Shown here: in pieces, positions 60,560 through 64,000 of the stretch
Numbering within the stretch: the stretch's first letter is position 1
Layout: each line of letters begins with the position of its first letter
From: Alphaproteobacteria bacterium
Lineage (GTDB): Bacteria; Pseudomonadota; Alphaproteobacteria; Ferrovibrionales; Ferrovibrionaceae
Length of the DNA stretch: 64,000 nt
Direction of reading: 5' to 3'
NCBI GenBank assembly: GCA_947473805.1
Contig: CANJGB010000010.1
Location: 1 to 64,000, forward strand
Made by a program: the position numbers and the translations under genes
The notes under the pieces: generated by a model
The model's database searches: none
Told to the model about the DNA's origin: nothing
The model's input: the letters and a program-made list of their open reading frames with translations, nothing else

Positions 60560-62415
60560 GGCTCGAAAAGCCCAGGCGCTCGCGAACCTTGCCGTCGTCC
60601 CTGCACGCGGCATTGGCGCTCATGTCACCTGCGGAGCGACGCTACGGGGCGGCGGTCATGTGCCTTGTGGTACTCTCCAGTCTCTTGGACACAGTGGCAA
60701 TGGCGTCCGTCCTGCCGTTCGTCAATCTTGTCGTTGATCCTGCGGTGCTCGATGGCACCGGTCGCATCGCCGCGCTCCACAGGGCGCTGGGCGAGCCAGA
60801 ACATGGAACGTTTGTCGTGATCGCCGGTCTGGCGAGCACCGCCGCGGTGGTTTTGTCCTCGCTGGCCTCCATGCTGTCACAGGCGCTAGCAACCCGGTTC
60901 TCGGCAACCTGCCAGGAAAGATTGGGCAGCGACCTCATCCGGCTTTGCCTTTCTGCGCCTTATGCGTGGTTTCTGGGCCAGAATGCACAACTTCTGGCGC
61001 GTTACTTTCACAACCACCTCGTCGTGTGGTCGCGCGACGTCATCCGCCGAATTTTCCTTATTGTGAACCAGGCGTTTCTCGTCCTGCTTCCGGCCGCGCT
61101 GCTGCTGGTCTTCGCACCAGCGCTCGGCGCCGCCGTGCTCGCTGGGGTCGTCGTTTTGACAGGGGCGCTGCTTGCGTTCGTTCGCCAGCGCACACGCCGA
61201 TTCATCGCCCTCAAGGGCGAGGCGGAGGACCGCAGCACGATGTTGGCCTCGGAAACCATGGCCGGCATCAAGGACATCAAGCTGTCGTCACGTGAGCGCG
61301 TGTTCGCCGGCTTGTTTACCCGCAGCTATCACATGTTCGCCCGCGCCAATGCGCGCGCCAATATCTGGAGCCTGCTGCCGGTCGGCGTTGCCGTTCTGCT
61401 GGGACAGTTGACACTGATCCTGGTCGCCTACCTGTTCTGGCACGCCGGCCTGTCGCCGGGCGAGATCACGGCGCAGATCGCGCTGGTTGTACTGGTCACA
61501 TCGCGCATCGTGCCGGCCAGCAACCAGCTGTCGGCGTCGATCCTGTCGTTGTGGGGCATGATCCCGTGGACCGACGCGCTATATGACCTGCACCGTACGC
61601 TGGTTCAGGCGGGCGGTGGTATGCTGGAACAGGACGTCGTTCGCGCGGCGCCGTGGCGGGCCGTGGCGTTTCACGGCGTGTCCTTCCATTACCCCGAGAA
61701 CCGTTTTCCGGCCGTGCGCGACCTGTCGTTTCGCCTGGAGCAGGGCAGGGCCTACGCCTTTGTGGGTCCGTCTGGCGCGGGCAAGAGTACGGCCATCGAT
61801 ATCCTGCTCGGTCTTCTTGTGCCGTCCGACGGTCAGGTGCAGGTCGATGGCCGGCCGCTGGCCGAGTTCGGCGCCAAGGCGTGGCAGGCGGGTATCGGCT
61901 ACGTGCCGCAAAGTCCGTTCGTCGCTGACGATACGATCCGCGCCAATGTCGCCTTCGGCGTGAAGCCCGAGGATATCGACGATGCCACGGTGTCTCGCTG
62001 CCTTGAAATGGCAATGCTAGGCGAGACCCTGCGGGGCCTGCCCGACGGGCTCGACACCCGGCTGGGCGACCGCGGAACGCGCCTGTCCGGTGGTCAGCGG
62101 CAGCGTGTGGCGATTGCGCGTGCCCTGTACAATAAGCCGGACCTGCTGGTTCTCGACGAGGCGACGAGCGCGTTGGACTCGATCAGCGAGGCGGGCATTC
62201 GCGATGCCATTGCCGCGCTGGCCGGCCGGGTCACCACGGTCACCATCGCACACCGGCTCAGCACTGTGCGGCATTGCGATGCCATCTTCCTGATGTCGGA
62301 CGGTCATGTTGTGGCGGTCGGCACGTGGGATGAACTGCACCGCAGCAGTTCGCTGTTCCGCCAGCTTGCTGCATCGGGCGATGACGCTGTGACGGCAGGG
62401 GAGGCGGCGCAATGA
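60556..62415 (+). CDS. ABC transporter, fused permease and ATPase (PglK-like flippase candidate)
   Basis: 619 residues. About six transmembrane helices (residues 35-330) precede an ATPase with Walker A GPSGAGKST, Q-loop YVPQSPF, signature LSGGQRQR, Walker B LLVLDEATSALD and the switch His in IAHRLS. This is the half-transporter form of lipid-linked oligosaccharide flippases and lipid exporters, active as a dimer. GTG 60556 overlaps the previous stop; GTG 60550 is an alternative. It probably moves the lipid-linked glycan across the inner membrane. Confidence 0.9.
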   Translation: MRLEKPRRSRTLPSSLHAALALMSPAERRYGAAVMCLVVLSSLLDTVAMASVLPFVNLVVDPAVLDGTGRIAALHRALGEPEHGTFVVIAGLASTAAVVLSSLASMLSQALATRFSATCQERLGSDLIRLCLSAPYAWFLGQNAQLLARYFHNHLVVWSRDVIRRIFLIVNQAFLVLLPAALLLVFAPALGAAVLAGVVVLTGALLAFVRQRTRRFIALKGEAEDRSTMLASETMAGIKDIKLSSRERVFAGLFTRSYHMFARANARANIWSLLPVGVAVLLGQLTLILVAYLFWHAGLSPGEITAQIALVVLVTSRIVPASNQLSASILSLWGMIPWTDALYDLHRTLVQAGGGMLEQDVVRAAPWRAVAFHGVSFHYPENRFPAVRDLSFRLEQGRAYAFVGPSGAGKSTAIDILLGLLVPSDGQVQVDGRPLAEFGAKAWQAGIGYVPQSPFVADDTIRANVAFGVKPEDIDDATVSRCLEMAMLGETLRGLPDGLDTRLGDRGTRLSGGQRQRVAIARALYNKPDLLVLDEATSALDSISEAGIRDAIAALAGRVTTVTIAHRLSTVRHCDAIFLMSDGHVVAVGTWDELHRSSSLFRQLAASGDDAVTAGEAAQ

Positions 62416-63461
62416 GCGGCACGTTCAAGATCGGCGCGAAGAGGGTGGGGCCGGGAGCACCCGCCTTCATCATCGCGGAGGTCGCCCAGGCCCATGAAGG
62501 CTCGCTCGGTCTGGCGCATTCGTTCATCGACGCCGCGGCCAGCGCCGGCGCTGATGCGGTGAAATTCCAGTCCCATATCGCGAGCGCGGAATCGACCCTC
62601 GACGAGCCGTTCCGCGTCCGCTTCACGTCGCAGGATGCGACCCGTTACGACTATTGGCGCCGGATGGAGTTTTCCGCCGTTCAGTGGGCGGAACTTGCCA
62701 ACCATGCGGCCGAGAAAAAGCTGGTATTTCTCAGTTCGGCGTTTTCGATCGAGGCGATTGAACTGCTGACCGGGCTCGGCATGGCGGCCTGGAAGGTCGC
62801 CAGCGGCGAGGTCGATTCCTACCCGCTGCTCGATGCCATGGCCGCGACCGGCGCGCCGTTCATCGTCTCCACGGGCATGAGCCCGTGGTCGGAAATCGCC
62901 GCCATCGCCGATTATGTCCAGGGCAAGGGGCGCGGCCTGGCGCTGCTCCAGTGCACCAGCAAGTATCCGACCACGCTGGAGCAGATCGGCCTGAATGTGA
63001 TCGGCGAACTGCGCCGCCGCTTCAACTGCCCAGCGGGCCTGTCGGACCATTCCGGCTCGGTTTTTCCGCCGCTGGCCGCGCTGGCCCAGGGTGCCGATGT
63101 GCTTGAGGTCCACCTGGCGTTCGACCGCAGCATGTTCGGCCCCGACGCGAAGGCGTCCCTCACCGTTGCCGAACTGCGCCAGGTCGTCGCCGCGCGCGAC
63201 GCCTTTGCCGCCATCGCTGTCCATCCGGTCGACAAGGATGCCGCTGCGGCCGACGCGGCGCCGATGCGCTCGCTATTCATGCGCAGCGTCGCGCCGGTGC
63301 GGGAACTGCCGGCCGGAGCCGTGTTGACCCGTGATATGCTCGCGCTGAAAAAGCCCGGCACAGGCATACCTGCCGCCGACTTGCCCAAGCTTGTGGGGCA
63401 AAAATTGAAGCGGGACGTTCTGCCCAACCGTCTTTTGAAATGGGATGATATCGGTGATTAG
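62412..63461 (+). CDS. NeuB-family nonulosonic acid synthase (second synthase, SpsE/legionaminic type)
   Basis: 349 residues. FIIAEVAQAHEGSLGLAHSFIDAA, AVKFQSHIASAESTLDEPFR, WKVASGEVDSYPLLDAMA, LLQCTSKYPTTLEQIGLN and GLSDHSGSVFPPLAAL are NeuB-like but differ from PseI (which has FSTPFD and KIASFE). A SAF domain closes the protein (AGAVLTRDMLALKKPGTGIPA). ATGA overlap with the ABC gene. Paired with a NeuC-type epimerase it would make a sialic- or legionaminic-type acid. Confidence 0.88.
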   Translation: MSGTFKIGAKRVGPGAPAFIIAEVAQAHEGSLGLAHSFIDAAASAGADAVKFQSHIASAESTLDEPFRVRFTSQDATRYDYWRRMEFSAVQWAELANHAAEKKLVFLSSAFSIEAIELLTGLGMAAWKVASGEVDSYPLLDAMAATGAPFIVSTGMSPWSEIAAIADYVQGKGRGLALLQCTSKYPTTLEQIGLNVIGELRRRFNCPAGLSDHSGSVFPPLAALAQGADVLEVHLAFDRSMFGPDAKASLTVAELRQVVAARDAFAAIAVHPVDKDAAAADAAPMRSLFMRSVAPVRELPAGAVLTRDMLALKKPGTGIPAADLPKLVGQKLKRDVLPNRLLKWDDIGD

Positions 63462-64000
63462 ATCGGCTCCGCGGAAAGTGTGCGTGGTTGTCAACAGCCG
63501 CGCGAACTACGGCCGCATCAAATCCGTGTTGCGGGCGATCAACGAGGACCCGCGCCTGGAGCTGCAACTTGTCATTGGCGCCTCTGCCGTGCTGTACCGC
63601 TTCGGCAACGTGCGCGCCATTATGGAAGAGGACGGCTTTACGCCGACCGCAACGGTTTATACCATCGTCGAGGGCGAGACGCCGACCACGATGGCGAAAT
63701 CGACGGGCATGGCGATCATGGAGCTCGCCACCCTGTTCGAGAACCTCAAGCCCGACATCGTCCTCACCGTTGCCGACCGGTTCGAGACCATGGCGACCGC
63801 GGTGGCGGCCAGCTACATGAACATTCCCCTGGCCCATACCCAGGGCGGTGAAGTGACGGGCTCAATCGACGAGAGCGTGCGCCACGCAGTGACCAAGCTT
63901 TCGCATCTGCATTTTCCGGCGACGAAGCATTCGGCGGAGAACCTGATCCGCATGGGCGAAGACCCGGCCACGGTCCACATGACCGGTTGCCCCTCTATCG
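63454..64000 (+). CDS. neuC: UDP-N-acetylglucosamine 2-epimerase (hydrolysing), NeuC type, partial
   Basis: The gene runs off the right edge; 182 codons are visible. KVCVVVNSRANYGRIKSVLRAIN is the NeuC/hydrolysing epimerase opening (xxSRANYGR), followed by VLTVADRFETMATAVAASYMNIPLAHTQGGEVTGSIDESVRHAVTKLSHLHF, in which the D-R-FE and GGE-TG-ID-R-A-TK blocks are conserved. It supplies the ManNAc-type sugar for the adjacent synthase. GTG 63454 overlaps the synthase stop by eight bases. Confidence 0.87.
   Translation, partial: MIRSAPRKVCVVVNSRANYGRIKSVLRAINEDPRLELQLVIGASAVLYRFGNVRAIMEEDGFTPTATVYTIVEGETPTTMAKSTGMAIMELATLFENLKPDIVLTVADRFETMATAVAASYMNIPLAHTQGGEVTGSIDESVRHAVTKLSHLHFPATKHSAENLIRMGEDPATVHMTGCPSI

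Noticed and set aside
1-64000. CRISPR arrays, rRNA and tRNA genes
   Set aside because: No regularly spaced repeat arrays, 16S/23S signatures or cloverleaf-like segments with a CCA-compatible acceptor were found by eye.

Overview
The window is GC-rich DNA with densely packed, often overlapping genes. It looks like the chromosome of an alphaproteobacterium, probably Rhodospirillales or a related order. That placement is inferred from the protein families present (TIGR03862-type flavoprotein, DUF3489, DUF5681, nonulosonic acid glycan genes, many luciferase-like flavin enzymes). No rRNA, tRNA or CRISPR array was seen.

Region 1 (1-21480) holds ordinary metabolic genes plus one mobile-element scar. 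At the left edge an IS3-family transposase ends and its terminal repeat cuts a PRC-barrel gene. Then come an alpha/beta hydrolase, a NIPSNAP / CMD-like / SDR operon, two small secreted proteins, three glutathione-transferase-type proteins spread over the region, a flavoprotein, a cupin/EamA pair and a membrane-anchored class III cyclase. Positions 10485-17113 carry four luciferase-like monooxygenases with a flavin reductase and two GSTs, which suggests catabolism or detoxification of small organic compounds. A glycerol-3-phosphate-dehydrogenase-like FAD enzyme, another SDR, and an overlapping pair (HEAGH metallopeptidase plus D-Ala-D-Ala-ligase-like ATP-grasp enzyme) close the region.

Region 2 (about 21500-29020) is an accessory island that resembles a decayed prophage or integrative element. 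It has a DUF3489 protein, a possible QxK nuclease divergent from an XRE regulator, a ParB-fused DNA methyltransferase overlapping a DUF5681 gene, a RecE-like nuclease and a DUF968/HNH-like protein. No integrase, terminase or capsid gene is visible. Short direct repeats and AT-richer gaps lie at its edges.

Region 3 (29022-39398, minus strand) is one tight operon for a nucleotide-activated, probably 6-deoxy and C-methylated sugar: two epimerase/dehydratases, GtrB-like glycosyltransferase, two Gfo/Idh oxidoreductases, zinc-type sugar C-methyltransferase, radical SAM enzyme, RfbF-like nucleotidyltransferase and a large polytopic membrane protein.

Region 4 (39607-64000, plus strand) starts behind a good sigma-70-like promoter and is a long, translationally coupled nonulosonic (sialic-acid-like) acid operon. 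It contains PseB, PseC, PseG and PseI; an amidotransferase with HisH/HisF-type ammonia suppliers; two SpsF-type cytidylyltransferases, one fused to a PLP aminotransferase; two formyltransferases; a PIG-L deacetylase; acetyltransferases; a frameshifted PhyH-type dioxygenase; a GSCFA protein; GT-B/capsule-like proteins; an ABC flippase; and a second synthase/epimerase pair (NeuB/NeuC type) that runs off the end. Together regions 3 and 4 read as the machinery for a complex surface or flagellin glycan containing at least one heavily N-modified nonulosonic acid.
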